This document shows, in pieces, positions 9,070-18,300 of a stretch of DNA of 20,142 nucleotides. The stretch is from Phallusia fumigata (taxonomy: Eukaryota > Chordata > Ascidiacea > Phlebobranchia > Ascidiidae), in NCBI GenBank assembly GCA_008931825.1, contig QXVZ01022872.1, positions 6,448 through 26,589 on the forward strand, given 5' to 3'. The notes beneath the pieces are model-generated. The model was not told where the DNA came from, did no database searches, and saw only the letters and a list, made by a program, of their open reading frames with translations. The translations under genes and the position numbers were made by a program. Each line of letters begins with the position of its first letter. The stretch's first letter is position 1.

Positions 9070-9300
9070 GTAAACATGCTCAGTAAATAAACATTTAGAT
9101 AAATCAATGAAGATGCAATCACTTTTTTGTAAGGTTGTCGGTTATAATAAGCTAAATCTGCGAAGTAAAATCTTATGGCTCAAACAGAATTAAGACCATC
9201 AACTAAAAAAGTTGAAGAATTTCAGTAATAAAATCCATTAGGTTATAAGTTAAGCACTGCTGGCAGCATAACAATACCACAACACAGCTAACAGATTGAN

Positions 9301-9550
9301 TGTTTATCGTTCCCCGCACTGTGCAGGGCAATCAACAAATGGTCCATGTTTGTTTTGTAAAAGACTGAATGAAGTTTCTGAGCCATCTTCGCCACAGCAC
9401 GACTGTTCCAAAGGAAAAAACGATTTGCCAACCACAACTGATTTAAAAAAATTGATACAAGCCAATCCTTTGGAAGAGAATGAACAGTTTTTAAATAATG
9501 GCCTGAAAATTCTAAAAGATAATAATTTTAAAGTAATAAATCCATTTTAG
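9301..9550 (+). pseudogene. Headless copy of the intronless gene's C-terminal part
   Basis: Encodes the same last ~83 residues as 8235-8484, with the same stop codon, but has no start because it begins at the N-gap. Most simply the overlapping end of a second contig. It would be a truncated pseudogene only if the tandem duplication is genuine. Confidence 0.6.
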
Positions 9551-9562
9551 ATCAATGCAAAT

Positions 9563-9826
9563 CAGGGCTTCCCAAACTTTTTTGGCTGCGACCTCTTTCG
9601 ATTTATCAATTTTTTCTGCCACAGAAAAAGTAGAAGGAAAATCAAATATTAATTTATTTTGTGCAGTTTTCACATGACAAATGTTTTAAAATTCATACAT
9701 TAAACAAGGCAAATGCACAAATAGACAGCGATTACGACATTTTGTGGGAAATTGTTGTCCTTGCAACCCACAAAAGTCGTTGTGTGACCCCCTGAAGGGT
9801 TGCGACCCCTAGTTTGAGAAGCTCTG
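9563..9826. mobile_element. Second copy of the hAT-like MITE (within duplication)
   Basis: Same terminal repeats and same 8-bp flanks as 8497-8761. Differs by one deletion and three substitutions, all in a 31-bp stretch. The identical insertion site shows it was duplicated with its surroundings and did not insert independently. Confidence 0.8.
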
Positions 9827-9990
9827 ATGTAAATCATATTTAATGTGTGTAAAAGAAAACATTTTTTGTAGTTCCAGTAGCAATGACAATCAAAAATGAA
9901 TACAATACTTTTTGCAATGCAATTGTATCTTTAATTAATTTTCCAGTATTTCATAGGTTTGTTGGCTGTCTTATTATAAGGTTTAAAATT

Positions 9991-12900
9991 ATGGCATCCC
10001 TCACCAAACGGAAAAATGCAAGTCCCAGTAAAACAAGTGGAAACAACAACAACAACAAAAATCCAACGCCAACTGTTGTACCAAAGAAAAAACAAAAGCA
10101 GAAGAAACTTCATGGACTTGCAGCTCAGGAATCGGTAAACATGCTCAGTAAATAAACATTTAGATAAATCAATGAAGATGCAATCACTTTTTTGTAAGGT
10201 TGTCGGTTATAATAAGCTAAATCTGCGAAGTAAAATCTTATGGCTCAAACAGAATTAAGACCATCAACTAAAAAAGTTGAAGAATTTCAGTAATAAAATC
10301 CATTAGGTTATAAGTTAAGCACTGCTGGCAGCATAACAATACCACAACACAGCTAACAGATTGATAGTGGAAAACACAGAATAAGCATTACCCATTTATA
10401 GATTATGTCACTTGTCGGGAAAGGTATGTAGCAAACAAACCTTTAAGGCCAAAGAGTGTTTGACCAATGCTTTTCAAGTTAACATTCTAATGGCAGATTT
10501 TGATCTGAAAGCGAATATGATTGCCCATACATAGCAATGTTTTTCCTTTCTAACATTCACTGAGGAAGAAGGTATTTCTGGCAGTTGTATTTGCCGTTGC
10601 GTTACTTTTGTAACATTCTCATGTGATGTATTTGCAGTTTTTGGTTGACCTTTTTAAAATCTTCATGTAAATTTGTGCAAATCTATTGAAACACTTTTCT
10701 TTGTGTTTATAATGTCAAAGTGTTGTGAAATTTTAAATTGAATCAAGGAAACTTGTGAAATATGTTTATGAGTTGTTTGTGTTTTAAAAACAACAACATT
10801 TAATGTCACATATCAATACTCATAAAAAGCATACAAATCTTAATTTAAAATTGGGTGAGTCATCTCTTTATTGTTATATTTTTTGCAGACACGCAGCAAA
10901 ATCAGGAACAAGTTATTCTTAGCTGTCATTATCTATGTATTGGCTGGGGCTGGATTCGTATATTGGCGCGGTGTCTCCACTTCAAGCGAAGTAAGTAGAC
11001 ATCTGATTCTTATATTAATATCCTGTCTTATGGTATCCATATCCTGTCTTATAAGGTTATAGGCTGTTAGCGTTATAATCCCTTTTCCATATGGCAACCA
11101 CAGGATATGGGAAGTTACCTCCTTTGTCTTTAACTTTATGTGTTCTGGATTCTGTAATGTGATCCTGTTAAAAGATTAACACAAATAGTGCATCTGGTGC
11201 TTTGATTTGTTTGTGCAAAAATTTAACCAAGTAACTGTTACTTGCATTAGTGGTAATAAACTCATGGTACTTTAACCCATATTGTAAGAACATTGAGCAG
11301 CTCTTCCAAGAAAAATTGGATTTAAAGGATGTTTATTATTTATTTCCAGTGTACTTGAAAACATTTTGGTCAACTTCCTGTATGTATTTTGTTTTCGTTA
11401 GGCTGTGTGTTTTAATGAAGTTTTTTTATTGCCATAGTTACCACCCGAAGTTGAAAATGAAATTCTCGATTCATATCCACATGATGTAAAACATGTAGAA
11501 GTGCCAAAGAATCTTAGAAAGCCAAAGACTAGTGGACCAGCTATCGAGGAAAAGGTACAATCAAAATATCATTAAAAATATGAAATTGAATATTTTTATT
11601 TTCCGTTGAATCTGTTTTATTTATTGCTGATTAGTGATAGAGTCATGACATGGTTATTGACATCACGAAATTTGTTTGGCTTATTACTTGATTTTTAATA
11701 CCAAAGGTTTGCTTTTTCATCCAATGCAGGTAAAAATTAAACCAGTCAACAAGATGCCAAAAGAAGGCTCAAAATCGGGTATGTTTATTTTTATTTTTGA
11801 ACAGAACAGTACTTTGATTTTGTAATGCTTAAATTTATAACAACGTAGTGACTTTGTTACCTTTTTAATTCTTTTCAGACAAAAGTTCAGAGGAACCTCT
11901 AAACACTGATGAATTTCAAGTCCACATACAAAACTCAATTAATCCCCAACCTGTGTCTGCTACAAAACGGTGGAAGGAAATTAAATACTCGAAGAATTCA
12001 ACCTACTCTCATGTAAGGTACTGAAACTTTTGACTTGTAATATCTACACTAGGTCTGAAATGCATGCAAAAACCCCCATGAGGTATTTGATAAAAAAGGT
12101 CGGGGAGTATTGCTTAAAATAAAGTTAAACTGGACTTTTTAAATGTTGGTTGTTCTGGGTTATGCTGCTTTCTGGTTCTGGATTTCATGTTTTATTTTGT
12201 GTAACTGTTTCTTATACAGATGTACAATAATGTCATGACTGTGGCATTTCCACATCAACATCCTGTTGGGAATTGTATGGCCATGTTTATTTGTAGGTCC
12301 TGTTTTTAGGTGTATGCAGTACCATGACTGGGTAATTGAATTGCAGAGTCAAATCCATCCTCTATGTTACGTAAATTAGTATTCCTGTTTTTCAATTAAC
12401 TAGGATTTTCACCATGGATGAGTTTTTATCACCTCGTGAATGTGATGGTTTAATGAAAGCTCACGACTCCCATGTGGAACAACATTCACAACATCACCCT
12501 GTTGTATGCTTCAGTGGTGAAATCACAATGAAAGAATATCTGCGACATTTTAAAATTTCTTGGGCCAATAAAGTTACAGAGAAAGATTTTACTCCAGGTA
12601 AAATTCAAATACTTGTAAACTATTTGTCAACGCCCAATAAGGTTTAAAACTAGTAGGTGTAAATTTACATTTAGTGAGTTTTTTTCTGTCTTTTTTGTCA
12701 AAAAAGTGTTATCCAAATGGTCTGTGTCAGAAGTTGTGAACTGAAATCTTTTTATCCACGTTTCCCCCATTGATTTACCTACAGGTCCCTGAAATGTGGA
12801 TTTATAAAAATGCTATGTTTATCAAAGTAAATATTTAGTTGTTTTTCATCTTTAGTTGACAATGGAACATCTGCATGAAATATTGTCATATTGGTTCAAC

Positions 12901-15047
12901 CACCAAGTTTCCTTGCCTTTTCCTTTCTTGATTTTTGGCTTTGGTGGCTTTAAATTAGTTCTTGTATTTCACTGCTCGATCATTGTTTAAAATCCCAGCC
13001 AATGAAATAAGAGACTGAGCTGGGTGTGAAACCACAAGCTTTTTGAGAGTAAAGTTGTTGAACCACTATCTTGACTTAACCTTTGAAGAGTCTCACCGGC
13101 AACAACATCAATATTTGTTTTTCATCAATAGGTACACTGTGTTTGAACGAATCTTTATCCTCTAAACTTGATGGGAAATTACTGTGGAGCAAAAGCACCT
13201 CGTTCTACCCAGGCGAAAGCCCTTTTTCAACGCGATACACTGAACAGGTTGAAAAATATGCAGGTCTCGATAAACGAAATGGGGGAAAATTTCAGGTAGA
13301 GTCTTTAATGTTATTTGTAACTGCATCTTAGGTTGCTTTGAGTTTGTGATGTAAATTTTTTATTACTGTTATATTATGGTTAACTTACTTCTACCTCTGA
13401 CTTATTGGGGGTTCATCAATTTTTTCACTTCTTTTTTGGGTAGTCTGTATCTAAAAAAATAATGGTCACCCCAAAAAGAGGTTTTGGTGATAGCATGAAT
13501 ATTTTTTAATGTTTTTGGCTGGTAGACCAACCTTATAAATCAAGTGTGCAAATGATGTTTATCTTGCAACAAAAATATATTTTCAGATTCTGTTTATCTA
13601 ACAGGTGACATCATACCCTGAAAATGTGGGCTACAAACTACATACAGATTGCACAGTAGAAAATTCGGACACTCGGGACCGCTATGCCACAATTTTAGTA
13701 TATCTCAACGATGTCATCGAGGGAGGGGAGACTGAGTTTACAGGTATGATATATTACTGTTTAAATCATGCTTTAATTTTGGCAGACAGAAAAGTTTAAG
13801 ATCAATTACTAGTTTTTCACTTCATTTGTAAAAGTATGGTGAAAATCCAGCTTAAGACTGATGGCATTTCTCTGTACACACTTTCGTTAAACCCATTAAA
13901 AAGTACAGGGGGGGGGGGCATTTTTGATGAAATTTCCCCCTGTCAATGGGGTTAAATGACAAGTTTTTGTGCTTTTGGTGCTGTTGAAGTACTAAAAGAG
14001 TTTTCTAAATCAACCCCTTTTTTAAGCTATGCAGATACTGGTAAATATTGATCAGGGGGTTTAAATTTGCTTGTTGTCCAAATCTGTGCACTACATGATG
14101 TTGCAAGTCAAAAACCCAAACTACAATCAGCATTGCCTGTCGCAACCTGGTTCTACATGTGAAAACCTTACAAAAATAAATTACTGGTGCTTAATATTCA
14201 GTTTTGAATGTGCCGTTAAAATTGAGACAGATGTCATGAAAACAATGGAAATGTACGTTTATTTTCAGAACTTGGCATAAAAATCAAACCGAAAAAGGGC
14301 AAAGCATTGTTATGGAATAATATGGATGCAGAAGGTCATTGTGACGTCATGTCTCATCACCAAGCCGCTAGTGTGAAACTTGGAAAGAAATATATCCTGC
14401 AGAGATGGTAGGGCTATGACACAAACAATACAAAATAAGTAAACAAAACAGGGGTACGTTTGTCCCGTTAGGCACAAAATTTGAGAGGTATATGTTGAAA
14501 ACGCACATTTCGACAATATTTTGTTGGGTGTGGTGGGCTATGGTGCGTAAGGGGAAATTCTGAGTTGAATAATTTTTTATAATTAGGGGAATTACCAGGA
14601 ACAAAGAAAATCACTTTTTGTCTAATTTGTCAGCCACTCTTCTTACTGAAAGTAAAAAAAACGAAGCTACCAGTAACCATTCATAAAACAATAAAAACAA
14701 ACAAAGTTTGCCCTGAACTAAATGAAGTGATGGGTGCAAAGTCATAAATAACAAATCGACTGACCAATAAGCAGGAGGGCATCCCATCTTGAACAGTTTG
14801 TTATTTGCTCGTTAAAAAGTAGAGAGATGTGTTTTTTGCTGAAGTGGTATTTGTAATTTATATTTTCAGGTATTATTATCAGAACTTTCCGGCACTTGGG
14901 TTGCGAACCCTGGCCCCAAAATTGCCCCCAAGATCCCATGAGCTGACCCCCAGAGTGTCCTGTGACCGTTTTGACTCCGGGAGTTGTCGTTGGTATGATG
15001 AATGGAACTATGACCATTTGATCGATTATCGCAAAACGCACTTGTAG
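9991..15047 (+). CDS. Membrane-anchored prolyl 4-hydroxylase-like 2-oxoglutarate/Fe(II) dioxygenase
   Basis: Ten exons in one frame: 9991-10134, 10889-10990, 11438-11554, 11730-11778, 11879-12017, 12404-12597, 13132-13295, 13605-13743, 14269-14407, 14870-15047; 454 residues. Parts: basic Asn/Lys-rich N-terminus (1-56), one membrane segment (about 57-74), Pro/Lys-rich stem, then a catalytic domain from about residue 185. Iron ligands are H316-T-D318 and H380. K390 lies exactly ten residues after H380, as in collagen prolyl 4-hydroxylase alpha subunits, to hold 2-oxoglutarate. A basic tail before the membrane segment suggests type II orientation with the catalytic domain in the ER/Golgi lumen. 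The enzyme should hydroxylate a protein side chain using O2 and 2-oxoglutarate; the substrate is unknown. The ATG at 9883 is in frame but lies upstream of a likely splice acceptor (9945-9946), so 9991 is preferred. Confidence 0.85.
10135..10888 (+). other. Intron 1 of the dioxygenase gene
   Basis: Phase-0 intron with donor GTAAAC and acceptor TTTTTTGCAG. Its first ~230 bases belong to the duplicated block and the remainder is unique AT-rich sequence. No gene or element recognised. Confidence 0.75.
10991..11437 (+). other. Intron 2 of the dioxygenase gene
   Basis: Starts GTAAGT and ends CATAG. Near 11018-11053 the sequence ATCCTGTCTTAT occurs twice in tandem about 24 bases apart. Nothing else recognised. 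Confidence 0.7.
12018..12403 (+). other. Intron 5 of the dioxygenase gene
   Basis: Phase-2 intron. Of two overlapping donors (GTAAGG and GTACTG) only the second keeps the frame into exon 6. No internal feature seen. Confidence 0.7.
12598..13131 (+). other. Intron 6 of the dioxygenase gene
   Basis: Phase-1 intron, AT-rich, with no recognisable gene or repeat. Confidence 0.7.
13605..14407 (+). CDS. Dioxygenase core exons carrying the Fe(II)/2-oxoglutarate site
   Basis: Exon 13605-13743 holds the H-T-D motif at 13641-13649 and the G-G-E-T-E-F segment (GGxTxF in prolyl 4-hydroxylases). Exon 14269-14407 holds the E-L-G-I-K-I-x-P-K-x-G-x-A-L-L-W strand, the distal His codon in S-H-H-Q-A-A-S-V, and the G-K-K-Y lysine. 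The two exons join in phase 1. No ligand is missing, so an active enzyme is expected. Confidence 0.9.
13744..14268 (+). other. Intron 8 of the dioxygenase gene, with G11 tract
   Basis: Phase-1 intron between the two iron-ligand exons. It contains eleven consecutive G at 13908-13918, followed by a CCCCC block at 13937-13941 and flanked by ACCCATT / AATGGGGT, forming a small imperfect inverted repeat. Confidence 0.7.
14408..14869 (+). other. Intron 9 of the dioxygenase gene
   Basis: Phase-2 intron splitting a Trp codon (TG plus G). AT-rich, no recognised element. Confidence 0.7.
14870..15047 (+). CDS. Terminal exon of the dioxygenase, with C-terminal extension
   Basis: Completes the R-W-Y-Y-Y-Q strand after the catalytic lysine, then adds about 50 residues: a Pro/Arg stretch (P-K-L-P-P-R-S) and a segment with two Cys and several aromatic residues (V-S-C-D ... 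S-C-R-W-Y-D-E-W-N-Y). Collagen prolyl 4-hydroxylases end sooner after this strand, so the tail may be specific to this subfamily. TAG stop at 15045-15047. Confidence 0.82.
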
Positions 15048-15133
15048 AAAATACTCCACTGTTAAACCATGTAGCAGCATGATGTGTTTTATTGCCAATT
15101 TTATTGTNGGACGTTTTTTTCATTGGTTTTTCA
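15048..15133. terminator. Shared 3' region of two convergent genes, with poly(A) signals
   Basis: Only 86 bp separate the dioxygenase stop (15047, plus) from the coiled-coil stop (15134, minus). Minus-strand AATAAA hexamers lie at 15105-15100 and 15093-15088. The nearest plus-strand candidate, ATTAAA at 15170-15175, is inside the minus gene's last exon, so the two mRNAs probably overlap. An N at 15108 marks one unresolved base. Confidence 0.6.
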
Positions 15134-15342
15134 TTAGAGGTAGTTAAATATGCAGAATCCAAATGCACTATTAAACTGAACTGAAAAATCTGTTTTACCT
15201 TTTATACATCCGAGTGTATTGAGGTAAATTTCACGAAGTTGCTTCAAGTCATCACTTTTCACCGTCGAGCTTGCTTGTGATGAACTTTCGGGTATTTTGC
15301 TTTGCAGAAAAGCTCGCTCTTTTTTCCAACGTCGATATTCAT
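15134..15342 (-). CDS. Terminal exon of the coiled-coil gene
   Basis: Joins the previous exon in phase (G plus AT giving Asp) to read M-R-D-E-Y-R-R-W-K-K-E-R, then a Ser-rich segment and a last amphipathic helix (D-D-L-K-Q-L-R-E-I-Y-L). A donor-like GTAAAA at 15198-15197 offers an alternative exon end at 15199. The only nearby acceptor would make an 18-bp intron, so reading through to the TAA at 15136-15134 is preferred. Confidence 0.68.
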
Positions 15343-18300
15343 CTGAGCAAATCACACAAACTTTTAAAGCAGTAAATTTAAGTGATGCCCTGTCAGTGGC
15401 AAATTCTTTGTGTGTTTATACAGTTAGCTTAGTAATTCTACACAAAGGATTGTAGGCATTTCCTTGGGAACAAATCATATATATACCCAGCAACATAAAC
15501 AATAATACAAAAATCATTTTGCAGAAAAAAATCACATAGTTGTAACAATTGCAAAATGGTTAAAAAGTCATTTTACTCAAAACTAGAAAAGAACAAACTT
15601 TAATGGGTGCTCTATTTAAAAGTTTTTGTGGCAATAATTTAAACTGGTTACAAACCTCGCATTCGACTTTTAAGCCTCTCCATCTCCCCCTGGTGTTTGG
15701 TTTCCATCAACTTGATTTCGTCTAATGAGGAGGAATTTGAGGGGCGAGGGGCTTTTTGGATTATGATGTCATAGGCAGATGATAGACGTTGGATTTCTGC
15801 TTTGTAATCATGACACCTGAAAACATTTTCATGTGATACTTTAATAAACCAATTAACGACTAAAAAAATTCTTTATATTATGAAGAGTTTGCGACAATTT
15901 TCGGAAAGAAAAGTTTCTAAACACTCCAACCCACAGAGTGTTGGGTTAAACATGCCCCATGTACCTAGATCGCGAATCCCAGGTGAGTTTTAAGCTTTGC
16001 TTTAATAAACAAAAATTGATGACTTTGGTCTGGTGGATCACAAGGATATAACAAGAAAGTTTTTTCCTGTTTTTTTATGTTAACTTAAGGATCCCATTAG
16101 TTCTAACCCTTAGCGTGATTCTGTTTGTTCACAGACCAAAACTAACACACCACACACCACCCAGTTGCAGTAAAGCAATCACAATCAGAAAAATTCCGTA
16201 GTTTATTTAATTTAAATAAAGTAAGTGAAACAGAGAAAAGCAGTTTAAGATGAACTGTTGTACCACCTACACTTTTTAAATTCCACTCTAACACGCTCCT
16301 AAAACAGGAGATTCATAAACAATGGTGTAGTTTGAGTAATCTTTTTGCAGACCACTGGGGGGCAATGGCGAACCACCAGTGGTCTGGGGACCACCAACTG
16401 GGAAACAATGATCTAGTGCATGGGCGTCGATTCCCGGGGTGGCAGCCACCCCCACTAGAGTTTTCTGGGGTGGCATGGATTGAAAAAAGTCTATGCTGCC
16501 ACCCCAGAAATTTTGCTTTGAAATTTCCTGGATATTCTTGCTTTGAAAACATACGTTGCTTGTGCCGAAACAAGGATTTTCGTAAGACTTATTTACACCA
16601 AATACGTGCGAGGAGAGTGACAAAAATTTCTTTTCGTTCGTTGATCACGTGTCATCTTGCTTAGTGTGATCATTTCACCACCCCACACAAAATAAAAACT
16701 GCTAAAAATCGACGCCTGTGATCTAGTGTACACATAGTGTCAAGTGCAACTGTGGTACAAGGCACACCTAAGGTATTGTTACCGTGTTTCATAAACTCCT
16801 TTCATCCTTTCCATTTCCGTCCTGTGGCTCTGCAGCATTTGATCTCGTTCAACATTCCACTGTTGTCTCAAATCATCCATTATCTCTTTGGGTGTCTGAA
16901 AATGTTGGTTGCAATCATATACAGTTTCCAAACAGCGGTACATACAAGCAAGGCCTTGATTTCTTCATAAACCGAGGAGGGTGATAGCTTTTAGAGCAAT
17001 TGTGTCGATATGATTTCTTTCACCAAGTAAAATAAACTCAGCTCACCGTTGCGTTTTTTTTAATATCAGGAATCAGAAAAAAACCAAACACCAAACCATA
17101 AAGCAGTTATCAGATCCCAAGGGCACAGGAAACTTCCCGAAAAGGAAGGTTTATCCGTTTAGTTTTATCAATGTAAGGTGGAAATCATGATAAGTATGAT
17201 TAGTTACTCACCATGTTGTTTTGCATCTGTTGTGAGTTCTTTACTCTTTCTGACTCCAGGAATCTTTCAAGAGACATTTTGTGTTGCTTGGTAAACTCGG
17301 CAAACTCTGCTTGGTGCTTTGTTTCTAACCTGAAATAAAACGTTTTTAAAAAATGTTGTTTGGTGTTTGTTACAATTTTAATAGACGGGCAAAATGTTTT
17401 TGGAAAATATTTTTCCTGGAAAACATATCTGAGGAGGTAATAAAAATTCATTATTTGCCGAATAAAAATTTAAGGCCCAATACCAAAATATCAAAAAATA
17501 ATAATTCGAGGTTAGGGACATTTGATTATTTTTGCACAATAAAATTAAAATGTAAAATTTTTCAGTGCAATACTCTTATTATTTTTGTTTTCTTTACAAT
17601 AAATCTAAGTAATCAACCTTTATTTGCCATAAATAAAACATATTGTGCATAAAATACAGCTGGATTTAAAGGTCAATGTTTCTCTTACTTTTTCAACTCC
17701 TCAGCCATCTCATTCTCCTTCTTCTTTACTTCCTCTTCTTTCCTCCTCCTACAATCTCTTGCAACTTTATCAATTTCATCCTGGATAATGGCTTCTTGCT
17801 CCTGTTTCAGCATCTTAAAGCGGAAAAAACATTTTCGTAGCAAATACTTTTACTGTTTCAAAAATCATACTCTATACATTCAATTCTTCAGCATATTTTA
17901 AAAAATAAACTAGAAGGGTGGCTTAGCATATATAGACATTCTACATACACTATTACCCGATATTAAAAGAGGATATATTCCACACATTATATTACATTGG
18001 GTCTTGTAGTTACCTGGCTATCTATGACATTATTGTTTCTGCTGGCAGAAACGCATGGGTCCCCACACATGCAAAGTTCTACATATTGCGTTTTTCAGAA
18101 AACATGTCAAGGCTATAGACATAAACAAAGCAATCAGTGCACCACAAAGACATGTTCTACAAACTGTCCAAGTTACATCAAGTTTGGACATTGTTTAATA
18201 ATATTACACATTTTAGGGGGCTAGTGGGGTAACTGCTGGGCTATAGGGTAANATGGACGCGCTTCCTCTCATCTTCTTCAGACTGGTTTTGCTGAAACAT

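Larger units (their letters stand above)
8235..9299. repeat. First copy of a ~1.06-kb near-perfect direct duplication
   Basis: Bases 8235-9299 match 9301-10364 apart from four differences (one indel, three substitutions), which correspond to positions 8572, 8586, 8597 and 8602 of this copy. The second copy starts immediately after an N at 9300 and the first copy ends immediately before it. This is what two overlapping contigs look like when scaffolded without being merged. It contains the last 83 codons of the intronless gene, the MITE and the dioxygenase first exon. Confidence 0.9.
9301..10364. repeat. Second copy of the ~1.06-kb duplication (probable assembly overlap)
   Basis: Same content as 8235-9299, offset 1,066 bases before the single-base indel and 1,065 after it. 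It includes a headless copy of the end of the intronless gene (9301-9550), the MITE (9563-9826) and the dioxygenase first exon (9991-10134). Sequence after 10364 is unique and continues into the rest of the dioxygenase gene, so this copy is the one joined to downstream exons. Confidence 0.9.
15817..16782 (-). other. Long intron of the coiled-coil gene, hosting a MITE
   Basis: At 966 bp this is about twice to three times the size of its neighbours. It contains the 302-bp element at 16419-16720 and a perfect 11-bp inverted repeat at 16348-16386. Open frames across 16288-16664 on both strands come from these GC-richer repeats and are not genes. Confidence 0.75.

Noticed and set aside
9883-9990. 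Upstream in-frame ATG as the dioxygenase start (also 8818 in the first copy)
   Set aside because: A T-rich tract and AG lie between it and the ATG at 9991. The downstream ATG has an A at -3 and G at +4 and opens the basic tail expected of a type II protein. Not fully excluded.
15180-15197. 18-bp intron in the last exon of the coiled-coil gene
   Set aside because: Far below any workable intron length. Both readings reach the same stop.
16288-16664. Overlapping frames of 86-111 codons on both strands
   Set aside because: They are products of the GC-richer MITE and hairpin sequence, mirror each other and lack protein-like features.
17997-18224. 75-codon plus-strand frame with several Cys
   Set aside because: Lies in an intron of the opposite gene with no supporting start, splice or domain signal. 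The Cys content alone is not enough.
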